NCBI RefSeq assembly: GCF_017355365.1
Contig: NZ_JADIJR010000013.1
Coordinates: 1 to 64,000, forward strand
Direction: 5' to 3'
Length of the DNA stretch: 64,000 bases
Source of the DNA: Microbacterium sp. SD291
Lineage (GTDB): Bacteria > Actinomycetota > Actinomycetes > Actinomycetales > Microbacteriaceae
This document shows positions 18,706 to 27,860 of this stretch, in pieces. The notes under the pieces were generated by a model. It searched no databases and had not been told where the DNA came from. It saw nothing but the letters and a program-made list of their open reading frames with translations. Numbering within the stretch: the stretch's first letter is position 1; each line of letters opens with the position of its first letter. The position numbers and the translations under genes are program-made.

Positions 18706-19380
18706 ATGCCCCGCCATTCCGCCGCCGTGTATCGTCGCCGGCGCCTGGTCCTTCTGGTCGCGCTTATCCTCTCGGTCGCGGTGATCGGGGTGTCGGCGTG
18801 GCTTCTGATCGCGCGGCCATGGGCGGGCGCGGCATCCGAAGCCGGTCCGACACCGTCGGCGCCGTCGGAAGAGGATTCTCCTTCGCCCTCCCCGAGCGCA
18901 GACGGCTCCGCATCGCCGTCGCCGTCGCCGTCGCCGTCGCCGGAGTCGAGCACGGAGCAGACGCCGGCGATCGTGGCGTGCAAGGCGAAGGATGTCGAGG
19001 TCACCGCCGTCACCGACGCCGAGACGTATCCCGCCGGCGTGCTCCCGCAGCTGTCGATCTCGCTGACCAATCGCAGCCAGACCGACTGCACGATCGACGT
19101 CGGATCGACCACGCAGGCGTTCACCGTCTCGAGCGGCGAGGACGTCTGGTGGCGCTCGACGGACTGCCAGGAGAACCCGAGCAGCATGATCGCGACGCTC
19201 GCCGCCGGCGCGACCGTCGTCAGCAAAGTACCCGTGACCTGGGATCGGACGCGATCGAGTGTCGAGACCTGTGCGCAGGAGAATCGGCCGCGTGCGCCCG
19301 GTGGAGGAGCGTCGTATCACGTGGGCGTCGAGATCGGCGGTTTCACGGCGGTCGCCACGAAGCAGATCTTCTTGTACTGA
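18706..19380 (+). CDS. Membrane-anchored or secreted protein with Ser/Pro linker
   Basis: A 224-residue protein with GGAGG just before ATG 18706. The N-terminus is basic (RRRRLVLL) and followed by one hydrophobic helix (residues about 13-36), so it is a type II anchor or signal sequence. A Ser/Pro/Glu-rich spacer follows to about residue 85 (SPSPSPSPSPESS). The extracytoplasmic domain (about 85-224) is a beta-rich fold with LSISLTNRSQTDCTIDVGST and cysteines near 91, 126, 147 and 190. It resembles DUF4232-like actinobacterial surface proteins, and function is unknown. The spacer would cross the peptidoglycan. Confidence 0.72.
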   Translation: MPRHSAAVYRRRRLVLLVALILSVAVIGVSAWLLIARPWAGAASEAGPTPSAPSEEDSPSPSPSADGSASPSPSPSPSPESSTEQTPAIVACKAKDVEVTAVTDAETYPAGVLPQLSISLTNRSQTDCTIDVGSTTQAFTVSSGEDVWWRSTDCQENPSSMIATLAAGATVVSKVPVTWDRTRSSVETCAQENRPRAPGGGASYHVGVEIGGFTAVATKQIFLY

Positions 19381-19538
19381 ACGCGAATACAGTATTGAAC
19401 AGGGCTTCTGTGGCTGACACTCGGTCAAACGTGCGATATCATTGAGTCGACTCTTGAGATTACGCGGCGGCATGCCATCCCCAGTGGCGTCGACTACAGC
19501 GTCCCCAGCGCTTCGACAATCGCCGTTCAAGAGTACGA

Positions 19539-19586
19539 GGGCCCTCTCGAGTACCCCAGTCCCCAATGGAGGACTCGAGAGGGCCC
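19539..19586 (+). promoter_or_regulatory. 14-bp perfect inverted repeat in the leader of the SseB-like gene
   Basis: GGGCCCTCTCGAGT (19539-19552) and ACTCGAGAGGGCCC (19573-19586) pair perfectly across a 20-base loop. The repeat ends 20 bases before the ATG at 19606. A competing pairing, AGTCC (19559-19563) with GGACT (19571-19575), uses part of the right arm. It could be a terminator of the upstream gene or an attenuator or translational control element. Confidence 0.6.
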
Positions 19587-19605
19587 CAATCGTTAAGCTG
19601 GTGGC

Positions 19606-20007
19606 ATGGCAGCGAAGAGGGCGAAGAAGAAGCCGGCACCCGAGGATTTCCGATCGGATGCTCTGGCGCTGGCCCTTGAGAAGAAGGACATCGCGGCCGT
19701 CGCGCTGGCTCTGCGCCACGGCACGACCGTCGTCCCGCTGATCAAGCCGGGCGCGCGGGACAACCCGCTCGACAGCGGCGAGGTCTGGACCTACCGCGAT
19801 CCGAGCACCGGCGACCTCGCGCTGCTGCTGTTCAGCGATGCGAGGAACAAACCGGACAACCTTCCACCCGGCGTCGGCATCTACTCCGCGGACTGGCTGC
19901 GCTCGTTCCTCACCGCGCACCCGATCACGACCGTCTTCCTCGACATCGCCGGCCCACACCCGATGCAGGCGTCCCCCGAGGAGCTGCTCAAGGCGCTCGA
20001 CGCCTGA
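19606..20007 (+). CDS. SseB-like domain protein
   Basis: A 133-residue soluble protein. After a lysine-rich start (MAAKRAKKKPAPEDF) it shows a compact alpha/beta pattern. DALALALEKKDIAAVALALR is followed by strands VVPLIKP and LALLLFSDA, then helix DWLRSFLTAHP and strand TVFLDIAG. The order and the PEELLKAL ending resemble SseB N-terminal-type domains common in actinobacteria. No enzyme signature is visible and the role is unknown. It follows an unusually strong leader hairpin and is followed by a repeat-rich gap before the convergent radA. Confidence 0.6.
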   Translation: MAAKRAKKKPAPEDFRSDALALALEKKDIAAVALALRHGTTVVPLIKPGARDNPLDSGEVWTYRDPSTGDLALLLFSDARNKPDNLPPGVGIYSADWLRSFLTAHPITTVFLDIAGPHPMQASPEELLKALDA

Positions 20008-20323
20008 TCGGGTTCGCACACCAGCGTCGCGGGGTCAGAAATGCATCGCCGTCGCCGTGCGGGGTCAGAAAAGCTTCGCCGTCGCCCTGTGGGGTCAGAA
20101 AAGCTTCGCCGAACACGTTGGCAGAGGCTCTTTTGACCCCGAACCGTGCGGGCACCGGCACCGGCACGGGCACCGGCACCGGCACGGACGAGGCGCAGAC
20201 GCGCCGCGCAACGCGCCAGCACGCACGACGTCCGCGCGGACGAAGGGCGCGCGGATGCTCTGGGCGCGGACGCAATAGGCGCGGCGTGTACCCGCAGACG
20301 CCCCGCCCGCCCGGCAGCGCATC
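20008..20323. other. 316-base repeat-rich gap between convergent genes
   Basis: No gene is supported. The gap holds three 30-bp tandem units (20031-20120), a terminator-like inverted repeat (GGGGTCAGAAAAGC at 20091 against GCTCTTTTGACCCC at 20127-20140), a hexanucleotide tract of GGCACC/GGCACG words (about 20149-20187), and GCG-rich sequence up to the radA stop. Confidence 0.7.
20031..20120. repeat. Three 30-bp tandem units (GGGGTCAGAA...)
   Basis: Units at 20031, 20061 and 20091 all begin GGGGTCAGAA, followed by ATGCATCGCC or AAGCTTCGCC and a diverging last 10 bases. The third unit forms the left arm of a terminator-like hairpin with 20127-20140, so the array may be duplicated terminator sequence. 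Confidence 0.85.
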
Positions 20324-21691
20324 TCAGAACGGCGGGATGTCGTCCTCGCTGCGCCGGGACGTGCTGCGCGATCGCACGTCGCCGAGGGCCGCACGCAGCG
20401 TCTTGGAGCGGTCGTCGACGACCTGCTCGTAGCCGAGGCGCGACGCCTCCGAGCGGCGCTGCGCCGACTGCGTCACCGGCCGGATCTCGCCGGCCAGGCT
20501 CAGCTCGCCGACAGCGGCGACGGTGCGCGGCACCGCGCTGTTCTGGATCGACCCGGCCACGGCGATCGCGATCGCGAGGTCTGCCGCCGGCTCGGTGAAG
20601 CGCACGCCGCCGACCGTGGACACGTAGACGTCGAGGTTGCTGGTCTTGATCCCGGCGCGGCGCTCGAGCACGGCCAGCACCATCGCCACCCGGGAAGAGT
20701 CGAGCCCGTGCACCACGCGCCGCGGATTCGGGGCGGTCGTGTTGATCGTGAGCGCCTGCACCTCGACGGGCAGCGCGCGCCGACCCTCCAGCGCGATCGC
20801 GACACACGTTCCGGGCTCGGTGGTGCCCTGTGAGAGGAACAGCCCTGACGGGTCGGGGACCTCGCTGATGCCGTCTCCGGTCATCTCGAAGCATCCGACC
20901 TCGTCCGTCGGGCCGAAGCGGTTCTTCAGCGCGCGGATGAACCGCAGCGACGTCTGCCTGTCACCCTCGAAGTGGCACACCACGTCGACCAGGTGCTCGA
21001 GCATCCGCGGGCCTGCGACCTGGCCGTCCTTCGTGACGTGCCCGACGATGATGATCGGCAGGCTCCGCTCTTTCGCCACCCGGATCAGCGTCGCCGCCAC
21101 CTCGCGCACCTGACTCGGCTGCCCGGCTGCGCCGTCGATCAGCGACGACGAGACCGTCTGCACCGAGTCGACGATCACGAGCTGCGGCTGCACCGCGTCG
21201 ATGTGCCCGAGAATCGTGGCGAGGTCGGTCTCGCTCGCCAGGTACAGCTCATCGTGCAGGGCGCCGGTGCGCTCGGCGCGCAGCCGCACCTGCGCCGGCG
21301 ACTCCTCGGCGCTCGCGTAGAGCACGCGTCGTCCGGCTCGCGCGGCCTGCGCCGCCACCTCGAGCAGCAGGGTCGACTTGCCGACTCCCGGCTCGCCGCT
21401 GAGCAGGATCGCAGCCCCCGGCACGATGCCGCCGCCCAGGACGCGGTCGAACTCGCCCACCCCGCTGGTGCGGCGAGGGGCGTCCTCCGTGGTGATCTGC
21501 GTGATCGGGCGAGCGGCGCGATCCGCCGTCGGCGCGAGCGCCGTCACCCGGCTCAGGATGCCGGTCTGCGCCGCCTGCTCCTGGACCGTTCCCCACTGCT
21601 GGCACTCGCCGCATCGGCCGACCCACTTCGCCGTCGTCCACCCGCATTCCGTGCAGACGAACGCGGGGGGAGCGGGTTTGCGGACAGCCAT
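20324..21691 (-). CDS. radA: DNA repair protein RadA (Sms)
   Basis: A 455-residue RecA-related ATPase acting in recombination and branch migration. The N-terminal zinc finger is CTECGWTTAKWVGRCGEC (residues about 13-30). Walker A GEPGVGKST is near 101 and Walker B LVIVDSVQT near 175. The RadA-specific KNRFGPTDE is near 257. The C-terminal Lon-like domain carries GLDSSRVAMVLAVLERRAG and GGVRFTEPAADLAIA. Length and motif order are standard. It is transcribed toward the 20008-20323 gap and away from cydA. Confidence 0.97.
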   Translation of the reverse strand: MAVRKPAPPAFVCTECGWTTAKWVGRCGECQQWGTVQEQAAQTGILSRVTALAPTADRAARPITQITTEDAPRRTSGVGEFDRVLGGGIVPGAAILLSGEPGVGKSTLLLEVAAQAARAGRRVLYASAEESPAQVRLRAERTGALHDELYLASETDLATILGHIDAVQPQLVIVDSVQTVSSSLIDGAAGQPSQVREVAATLIRVAKERSLPIIIVGHVTKDGQVAGPRMLEHLVDVVCHFEGDRQTSLRFIRALKNRFGPTDEVGCFEMTGDGISEVPDPSGLFLSQGTTEPGTCVAIALEGRRALPVEVQALTINTTAPNPRRVVHGLDSSRVAMVLAVLERRAGIKTSNLDVYVSTVGGVRFTEPAADLAIAIAVAGSIQNSAVPRTVAAVGELSLAGEIRPVTQSAQRRSEASRLGYEQVVDDRSKTLRAALGDVRSRSTSRRSEDDIPPF

Positions 21692-21788
21692 GCACTCAGG
21701 CTATCGCCGGCATCCGACATCCCTATCACCAGGAGTGGATACCGGGGATGCCCCCTCGGGATAATCGAATCAAGAAGGAGAGATGCTC

Positions 21789-23204
21789 ATGGAATGGCTT
21801 GACCCGCTGGTCCTCTCCCGATGGCAGTTCGGGCTGACGACCGTCTACCACTACCTGTTCGTGCCGCTCACGATCGGCATGGTCACGGTCGCCGCGATCT
21901 TCCAGACCGTGTGGGTGCGCACCGGCAGGATCGAGTACCTGCACCTGACCCGCTTCTTCGGGAAGATCTTCCTCATCAACTTCGCGATGGGCGTCGTCAC
22001 CGGCATCGTCCAGGAGTTCCAGTTCGGCATGAACTGGTCGGACTACTCCCGCTTCGTCGGCGATGTGTTCGGCGCCCCGCTCGCCTTCGAGGGCCTGCTC
22101 GCGTTCTTCTTCGAGGCGACGTTCATCGGCCTGTGGATCTTCGGCTGGGACAAGCTCCCGCAGAAGCTGCACCTCGCCACGATCTGGTGCACCGCTGTCG
22201 GCAGCATCCTGTCGGCGTACTTCATCATCGCCGCCAACGCGTTCATGCAGAACCCGGTCGGCTACGTCTACAACCCCGAGACGAACCGCGCCGAGCTCAC
22301 CGACATCTGGGCGCTGCTGACCAACCCGGTCGCGCTCGCCGCCTTCCCGCACACGATCTTCGGCGCCTTCATGTTCGCCGCCGGAGTCGTCATCTCGGTG
22401 TCGGCCTGGCACCTGGCGCGCGGCCAGCACCTCGACACCATGCGCATCTCGCTGAAGTTCGGCCTCTGGGCGATGATCTTCTCCACCGCCGGCGTCTTCC
22501 TCACCGGCGATCAGCTCGGCCTCGCGATGTACGCCGCGCAGCCCATGAAGATGGCGGCCGCGGAGGCGACCTTCAACACGGTCTGCGGCTACGACGCGTC
22601 GTTCAGCCTGTTCACGCTCGGCACCCCCGACGGCAGCTCCGAGCTGTTCTCGATCCGCGTGCCCTATCTGCTGTCGCTGCTGTCCACCCACTCGCTCGAC
22701 GAGTGCGTGCACGGCATCCGCGATCTGAACGCCGAGTACGCGCAGACGTTCGCCGACACCGGGATGACCGATTTCGCACCGGTGCTGTGGATCACCTACT
22801 GGGCGTTCCGCTGGATGATCGGCCTCGGCACCCTCGCCGGCCTCGTCGCCGTCGTCGGCCTGTGGATCACCCGCAAGGGCGCCAAGAAGCCGCCGGCTCC
22901 GTGGATGTGGAAGCTCGCGATCTGGTCGTTCCCGCTCGGCCTCGCCGCCAACATCATGGGCTGGGTCTTCACCGAGATGGGCCGCCAGCCCTGGCTGGTG
23001 TTCGGCCTGATGACCACCCGTGACGGCGTCTCGCCCGGCGTCAGCGGAGTGGAGGTGCTGATCTCGCTGATCGCCTTCACCGCGATCTACGCGGCCCTCG
23101 CCGTCGTCGAGATCCGGCTGATCATCCGCGCGGCGCAGAAGGGCCCCGACACCGAAGAGCAGCCCCACGAGGAGACGGCACAAGTGTCGTCGGTCGTGTA
23201 CTGA
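21789..23204 (+). CDS. cydA: Cytochrome bd oxidase subunit I
   Basis: A 471-residue membrane subunit that carries hemes b558, b595 and d and oxidises quinol while reducing O2. WQFGLTTVYHYLFVPLTIG gives the axial histidine near residue 21. NFAMGVVTGIVQEFQFGMNW and FFFEATFIGLWIFGWDKLP are the core helices. The quinol-site GRQPWLVFG lies near 395. The Q-loop is short, as in Gram-positive enzymes. ATG 21789 is preferred because AAGGAG is 8 bases away; ATG 21783 is only 2 bases from it. It is the first gene of cydABDC. Confidence 0.96.
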   Translation: MEWLDPLVLSRWQFGLTTVYHYLFVPLTIGMVTVAAIFQTVWVRTGRIEYLHLTRFFGKIFLINFAMGVVTGIVQEFQFGMNWSDYSRFVGDVFGAPLAFEGLLAFFFEATFIGLWIFGWDKLPQKLHLATIWCTAVGSILSAYFIIAANAFMQNPVGYVYNPETNRAELTDIWALLTNPVALAAFPHTIFGAFMFAAGVVISVSAWHLARGQHLDTMRISLKFGLWAMIFSTAGVFLTGDQLGLAMYAAQPMKMAAAEATFNTVCGYDASFSLFTLGTPDGSSELFSIRVPYLLSLLSTHSLDECVHGIRDLNAEYAQTFADTGMTDFAPVLWITYWAFRWMIGLGTLAGLVAVVGLWITRKGAKKPPAPWMWKLAIWSFPLGLAANIMGWVFTEMGRQPWLVFGLMTTRDGVSPGVSGVEVLISLIAFTAIYAALAVVEIRLIIRAAQKGPDTEEQPHEETAQVSSVVY

Positions 23205-23218
23205 GAGAGGAATCGGAC

Positions 23219-24235
23219 ATGGAATACATGTGGTTCTGGATCGTCGCCTTCCTCTTCGTGGGCTACTTCGTGCTCGACGGGTTCGACTTCGGCGTCGGCA
23301 TGTCGCTGCCGTTCCTCGGTCGCGACGACGTGGCAAGGCGCCAGGTCATCAACACGATCGGCCCGGTGTGGGACCTGAACGAGACCTGGGTCATCGTCGC
23401 CGGTGCCTGCCTGTTCGCCTCGTTCCCGGAGTGGTACGCGACGCTGTTCAGCGGCTTCTACCTGCCGCTGCTGCTGATCCTGCTCGCGCTGATCCTGCGC
23501 GGAGTGTCGTTCGAGTACCGTCACCAGCGCGACAGCCTCCGCTGGAAGGCCGGCTTCGACCGGATGATCGTGATCGGCTCCGTCGTCCCCGCGCTGCTGT
23601 GGGGCGTCGCCTTCGGCAACATCGTGCAGGGCGTTGCGCTGGATGATTCTCACGTCTATGTCGGGGGAGTGCTCGCGCTGCTGAACCCGTACGCGCTGCT
23701 CACCGGCGTCACCACGCTGCTGCTGTTCTTCCTGCATGGGGCGCTGTTCGTGGCGCTGAAGACCGACGGCGAGGTGCAGCAGGGTGCGCGCCGGCTCGTG
23801 AAGGCGGCGGCTGCGCCGGCGATCGCCGTCGCAGCGGGGACGGTCGTGTGGACGATCATCATCGCGGCCGGGCGTGAAGCGCCGCTGCTGTGGTTCGTGA
23901 TCGCGTGCGGTGCGGGAGCTGCGGTCGCGCTGCTCGCCGCGGTCGTCCTGTCGCTGCGCGGACTCGACGGCCGGGCGTTCGCCGCCGCCGCGGTCACGAT
24001 CGCGCTCGCCGTGGTGATGCTGTTCGCGGCGCTGTTCCCCTACGTGATGCCGTCGACGCTCGGGCATCACCTCACAATCGAGAACGCGTCGAGCACGCCG
24101 TATACGCTTCAGATCATGAGCTGGACTGCATTGATCGCGCTTCCCCTGGTGCTCGCATACCAGGCGTGGACGTACTGGGTGTTCCGCAAGCGCGTCACCC
24201 GCAGCTCGATCGAGGCGGCCCCGGCGCACACGTGA
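23219..24235 (+). CDS. cydB: Cytochrome bd oxidase subunit II
   Basis: A 338-residue subunit with about 8 transmembrane helices that partners CydA. The N-terminal WFWIVAFLFVGYFVLDGFDF and GPVWDLNETWVIVAGA are diagnostic, as is GVSFEYRHQRDS near residue 98. It begins 14 bases after cydA with an AGAGAGGAA ribosome site. A terminator-like hairpin follows at 24275-24306, so cydAB may be made in excess of cydDC. Confidence 0.96.
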   Translation: MEYMWFWIVAFLFVGYFVLDGFDFGVGMSLPFLGRDDVARRQVINTIGPVWDLNETWVIVAGACLFASFPEWYATLFSGFYLPLLLILLALILRGVSFEYRHQRDSLRWKAGFDRMIVIGSVVPALLWGVAFGNIVQGVALDDSHVYVGGVLALLNPYALLTGVTTLLLFFLHGALFVALKTDGEVQQGARRLVKAAAAPAIAVAAGTVVWTIIIAAGREAPLLWFVIACGAGAAVALLAAVVLSLRGLDGRAFAAAAVTIALAVVMLFAALFPYVMPSTLGHHLTIENASSTPYTLQIMSWTALIALPLVLAYQAWTYWVFRKRVTRSSIEAAPAHT

Positions 24236-24274
24236 GATTCAGCCGGCATCACCACCGTTCCCGTCGCGAAAACG

Positions 24275-24306
24275 CCCGCTTCGGAGCGGTGGAAGCGGGT
24301 CTTTCT
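24275..24306 (+). terminator. Hairpin with short T-rich tail between cydB and cydD
   Basis: CCCGCTTC, 9-base loop, GAAGCGGG, then TCTTTCT. It lies 40 bases after the cydB stop and 27 bases before cydD. It could terminate cydAB or attenuate read-through into cydDC. Confidence 0.6.
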
Positions 24307-24332
24307 GCGACCGGAACGAGGGGTGGTGCACG

Positions 24333-26123
24333 ATGAAGCCGGTGGACCCGCGGTTGCTGAGGTACGCGGCAGCGGCGCGGGGGTTCCTCGCGGCATCCGC
24401 TCTGATCGGCATGGTGCAGACGGCGGTGACGGTCACGTTCGCCTGGATGCTGACGGATGCCGTGACCGGCGCGCTCGCGGGGCGCGACGTCACGGCATCA
24501 CTGCTGTGGCTGCTGGGGCTGGCGGCTCTCCGCGGACTCCTGCTCGCCGGATCGGATGCCGCGGGCACCCGCGCCGCCGCGCGCACCGGCATGCAGCTGC
24601 GCGCGGCCCTGATCTCCGCGGTCGGGAAGCTCGGACCGGGCTGGCTGGCGCAGCGGAGCCAGGCGGGTCTCGCGGTGACGGCCGGGCACGGGCTGGAGGC
24701 GCTGGACGCCTATTTCGCCCGGTACATCCCGCAGCTGGTGCTCACCGTGATCGCAACTCCGGTGCTGCTCGCGGTGATGTGGTGGCAGGACTGGCCGAGC
24801 GGCCTCACCGCCCTGATCACGCTGCCGCTGATCCCGCTCTTCCTGATCCTGATCGGCATGGCCACCCGCACCGTGCAGCGGCGGCAGTGGCAGACGCTGC
24901 AGCGGCTCGCGGCGCGGTTCGCCGACACCGTGCAGGGGCTCTCCACGCTGCGGCTGTTCGGCCGCGACCGCCGCGCGGCCGACCGCATCGAGCAGACCGC
25001 CGACGAGTATCGCCGCGAGACCATGAAGGTGCTGCGGTTCTCGTTCCTCTCCGGGTTCGCGATGGAACTGCTGGCGTCGCTCGCGGTCGCGCTGATCGCG
25101 GTCTCGGTCGGCTTCCGCCTGCTCGCGGGAGATCTGTCGCTCGAAGTCGGGCTGTTCGTGCTGCTGCTGGCCCCTGAGGCGTTCCTGCCGATCCGCCAGG
25201 TCGGCGTGCAATTCCACGCGGCTGCCGAGGGGGTGGCCGCGACGGAGGACGTGTTCGAGGTGCTGGACGCGGCGGGGGCTCGCTCAGTGCCGGCGGGCGT
25301 GGGTCGAGGGCCGGCGGGCGCGGGCCTGGGGCCGGTGGGCGCCGCTCCGGTTGCGGCGCGCGTGGACTCCCGGGCGGCGGCCGTGGACTCCCGGCCGGCG
25401 GCCGCGCGCCACAACTCCGGAGAATCGGCGCCGGAATCGCCCGGAAGGGCCGGAACAGGACCGAAGCCGGGCGGATCACCGGAGTTGTGGCAGCAGGCGG
25501 GGGAGCACCGGGGCCGTCTCGTCGTCTCCGATCTCCGCGTGCGCGACCTGCCGCCGGTGTCGTTCGCTGCGGAGCCCGGCACGATCACGCTCATCGAGGG
25601 CCCGAGCGGGGCGGGCAAGTCCAGCCTGCTCGCGGCTCTCCGCGGTGCGGTCGAGTTCGACGGCGCCGCGGAGCTCGGCGGAGTGGACGTGCGCGACCTC
25701 GGCCCCGCCCGCTGGCTCGCCTGGGCCGGTCAGCGTCCGCAGCTCAGCCGCGGCACGATCGCGCAGAACGTCGCCCTCGGAGATGCAGTGCCGGATGCCG
25801 ACAGCATCCGCCGCGCTCTGGAAGACGCGTGCGCGACCGATCTCGACCCGGCCGCAGAGCTGGGCGTGCAGGGGAGCGGGCTCTCCGGCGGGCAGGCGCA
25901 GCGGGTCGCCGTGGCGCGAGCCCTCTACCGGCAGGCTGCGGACCCGGCGAGGATCCTGGCGCTCGATGAGCCGTCCAGCGCCCTCGATGCCGAAACCGAG
26001 TCGCGGCTGTGGCGGTCGCTGCGCGCGCGGGCGGATGCCGGTGCCACGATCGTGCTCGTCTCGCACCGCCGCTCGGCGCGGGTGATCGCCGATCAGGTCG
26101 TCGGGCTGGGGGTGCGCGCATGA
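24333..26123 (+). CDS. cydD: ABC exporter CydD, cysteine/glutathione type, for bd oxidase assembly
   Basis: A 596-residue half-transporter that works with CydC to export reduced thiols needed for cytochrome bd assembly. Six transmembrane helices cover residues 1-300 (PLIPLFLILIGMATRTVQRR, APEAFLPIRQVGVQFHAAAEG). The ATPase domain has Walker A GPSGAGKSS near 422, signature LSGGQAQRVAVARAL and Walker B ILALDEPSSALD. Unusually, about 75 residues of Gly/Pro/Ala-rich sequence (about 311-389) separate the two domains, including an in-frame duplicated VDSRAAA/VDSRPAA. The stop overlaps cydC in ATGA. Confidence 0.93.
   Translation: MKPVDPRLLRYAAAARGFLAASALIGMVQTAVTVTFAWMLTDAVTGALAGRDVTASLLWLLGLAALRGLLLAGSDAAGTRAAARTGMQLRAALISAVGKLGPGWLAQRSQAGLAVTAGHGLEALDAYFARYIPQLVLTVIATPVLLAVMWWQDWPSGLTALITLPLIPLFLILIGMATRTVQRRQWQTLQRLAARFADTVQGLSTLRLFGRDRRAADRIEQTADEYRRETMKVLRFSFLSGFAMELLASLAVALIAVSVGFRLLAGDLSLEVGLFVLLLAPEAFLPIRQVGVQFHAAAEGVAATEDVFEVLDAAGARSVPAGVGRGPAGAGLGPVGAAPVAARVDSRAAAVDSRPAAARHNSGESAPESPGRAGTGPKPGGSPELWQQAGEHRGRLVVSDLRVRDLPPVSFAAEPGTITLIEGPSGAGKSSLLAALRGAVEFDGAAELGGVDVRDLGPARWLAWAGQRPQLSRGTIAQNVALGDAVPDADSIRRALEDACATDLDPAAELGVQGSGLSGGQAQRVAVARALYRQAADPARILALDEPSSALDAETESRLWRSLRARADAGATIVLVSHRRSARVIADQVVGLGVRA
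25362..25403 (+). repeat. In-frame 21-bp tandem duplication in the CydD linker
   Basis: Two adjacent 21-base units (25362-25382 and 25383-25403) differ at one position and encode VDSRAAA and VDSRPAA. They lie in the low-complexity linker between membrane and ATPase domains, which also contains PAGVGRGPAGAGLGPVGA-like repeats. Confidence 0.85.
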
Positions 26124-27784
26124 CCCGCCGTGCCGACCTCCTCCGTCTCGCCCAGCCGCCGCCGCGGCGCTTCCTGCCGGGTCTCATCTGGGGTGCTGTG
26201 TCCGCGGCCGCAGCGGTGAGCCTCCTCGCGGTGAGCGGCTGGCTGATCGTGAGCGCCTCGATCGTCGACTCTCTCGTGCCGCTGTCGATCGCTGTGGTCG
26301 GAGTGCGCTTCTTCGCGGTGACGCGCGCCGTCACCCGGTACCTCGAGCGGCTGAGCGGCCACGACGCGGCGCTGCGTCAGCTCGCACGGACCAGGGCCGA
26401 CATGGTCCGCCGCCTCATCCCGCTTTCGCCTGCCGGCCTCGGACGCACCGATCACGGGCGGGTGCTGTCGGCGCTCGTGGACGACGTCGAGAACCTGCAG
26501 AACCTGCCGCTGCGGGTGGTGCAGCCGCTCGCCGTGGCCGGGGTCGTCGCCGTGGGCGCGATCGGCTTCACGGCGTTCGTGTCACCGGTGGCCGCGGCGA
26601 CGCTGGCCGTCTGCCTGATCCTGGCGGCCTCGGCGGCGATCGGCCTCGGCTGGCTGTTCGGATCGCGCGCCGAGGCCGCCGTATCCGTGCGTCGAGGAGA
26701 GCTGTCTGCGGCGCTCGTCGACTACTTCGGCAGCCTCGATGTGCTGATCGCGTACGGCGCCGAGAACGATGCGCGCGAGCGGGTGCGGCGCGCGGATGCC
26801 GACCTCCGCCAGGCCGTGAGCAGGGCTTCGCTCGCGCAGGCCGTCGCGGCCGGAGTCGTCGCCGTCGTGGCAGGCGCAGCATCCGTCTGGGCGCTCGCCG
26901 CGGCAGCTCCCGGGCTCGGGTCCGGGGCGATCGACGGCCCGTGGCTTGCCGTCGTGGTGCTCGTGCCGATGGTCGTGTTCGAGGTGTTCGGCGCGGTACC
27001 GGTCGCCGCGGCATCCTGGCGCGGCGTGCGCGCGAGCGCCGATCGCATCGTCGACGTGCTGCCCGAGCGGATGCCGGAGGAGCTGCGCGACGACGACGGC
27101 ATCGACGTGACCTTCGATGAGACGCCGGCTCTGCGGCTGCGCGGGGTGCGGGCGCACTGGCCGGGCGGGGCTCCGGCGCTGCGGGGCGTCGACCTGGACC
27201 TGCAACCCGGTGAGCGGGTGCTGGTGGCGGGACCGAGCGGCGCGGGCAAGAGCTCGCTGGCCGCGGCTCTCGTCGGATTCCTGCGGGTCGACGGCGAGTA
27301 TTCCGTCGGCGGCATGGAAGCGCAGTCGCTGTCGGGAGAGACGCTGCGACGCACGATCGGGCTGTGCGAGCAGAACCCGCAGCTGTTCGATGAGGACATC
27401 AGGCAGAACCTGCTGTTCGCGCGCGACACGGCGACGGATGCCGAGCTGCTCGACGTGCTCGACCGGGTCGGTCTCGGCGCGTGGGTGCGCGAGCGTGGCG
27501 GACTCGATGCCAGGGTGGGCGACCGCGGCGGCCTCGTATCGGGCGGGCAGGCGCAGCGGATCGCCCTCGCCCGGGCGCTGCTTCGCGGGTTCCCGGTGCT
27601 CGTGCTCGATGAGCCGACGGCGGGCGTCGACCCCGAGGCATCCGATGCGCTGCTCGCCGATCTGCTGCGCGCGGCGGGGGAGCAGTCGGTGCTCCTGATC
27701 TCGCACGTCGACCCGCCGGCGGGCACGGTCGACCGGGTGGTCCGCCTCGAGGGCGGCCGGACGGCGCCCGCCCCGGGGCGCTGA
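26120..27784 (+). CDS. cydC: ABC exporter CydC, partner of CydD
   Basis: A 554-residue half-transporter whose ATG at 26120 overlaps the cydD stop. The membrane domain covers about residues 1-320 (VSLLAVSGWLIVSASIVDSL, ITRYLERLSGHDAALR-like segment VTRYLERLSGHDAALRQLA). The ATPase has Walker A GPSGAGKSS near 370, Q-loop CEQNPQLFDEDIRQNLLFA, signature VSGGQAQRIALARAL and Walker B VLVLDEPTAGVDPEA. Together with CydD it completes the bd oxidase assembly module. It is the last gene of the cluster, followed by a 19-bp repeat array. Confidence 0.93.
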   Translation: MTRRADLLRLAQPPPRRFLPGLIWGAVSAAAAVSLLAVSGWLIVSASIVDSLVPLSIAVVGVRFFAVTRAVTRYLERLSGHDAALRQLARTRADMVRRLIPLSPAGLGRTDHGRVLSALVDDVENLQNLPLRVVQPLAVAGVVAVGAIGFTAFVSPVAAATLAVCLILAASAAIGLGWLFGSRAEAAVSVRRGELSAALVDYFGSLDVLIAYGAENDARERVRRADADLRQAVSRASLAQAVAAGVVAVVAGAASVWALAAAAPGLGSGAIDGPWLAVVVLVPMVVFEVFGAVPVAAASWRGVRASADRIVDVLPERMPEELRDDDGIDVTFDETPALRLRGVRAHWPGGAPALRGVDLDLQPGERVLVAGPSGAGKSSLAAALVGFLRVDGEYSVGGMEAQSLSGETLRRTIGLCEQNPQLFDEDIRQNLLFARDTATDAELLDVLDRVGLGAWVRERGGLDARVGDRGGLVSGGQAQRIALARALLRGFPVLVLDEPTAGVDPEASDALLADLLRAAGEQSVLLISHVDPPAGTVDRVVRLEGGRTAPAPGR

Positions 27785-27860
27785 GCTGCAAGAGCGCCCG
27801 CGACCTGGTGTCATGCGGCGGAGAGGGGCGTTTCGTCTCGCTTCGCTTCGCTCGCTCAAG

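Noticed and set aside
20149-20187. Hexanucleotide GGCACC/GGCACG tract as a regulatory element
   Set aside because: It lies between convergent genes with no nearby start and looks like simple-sequence drift.
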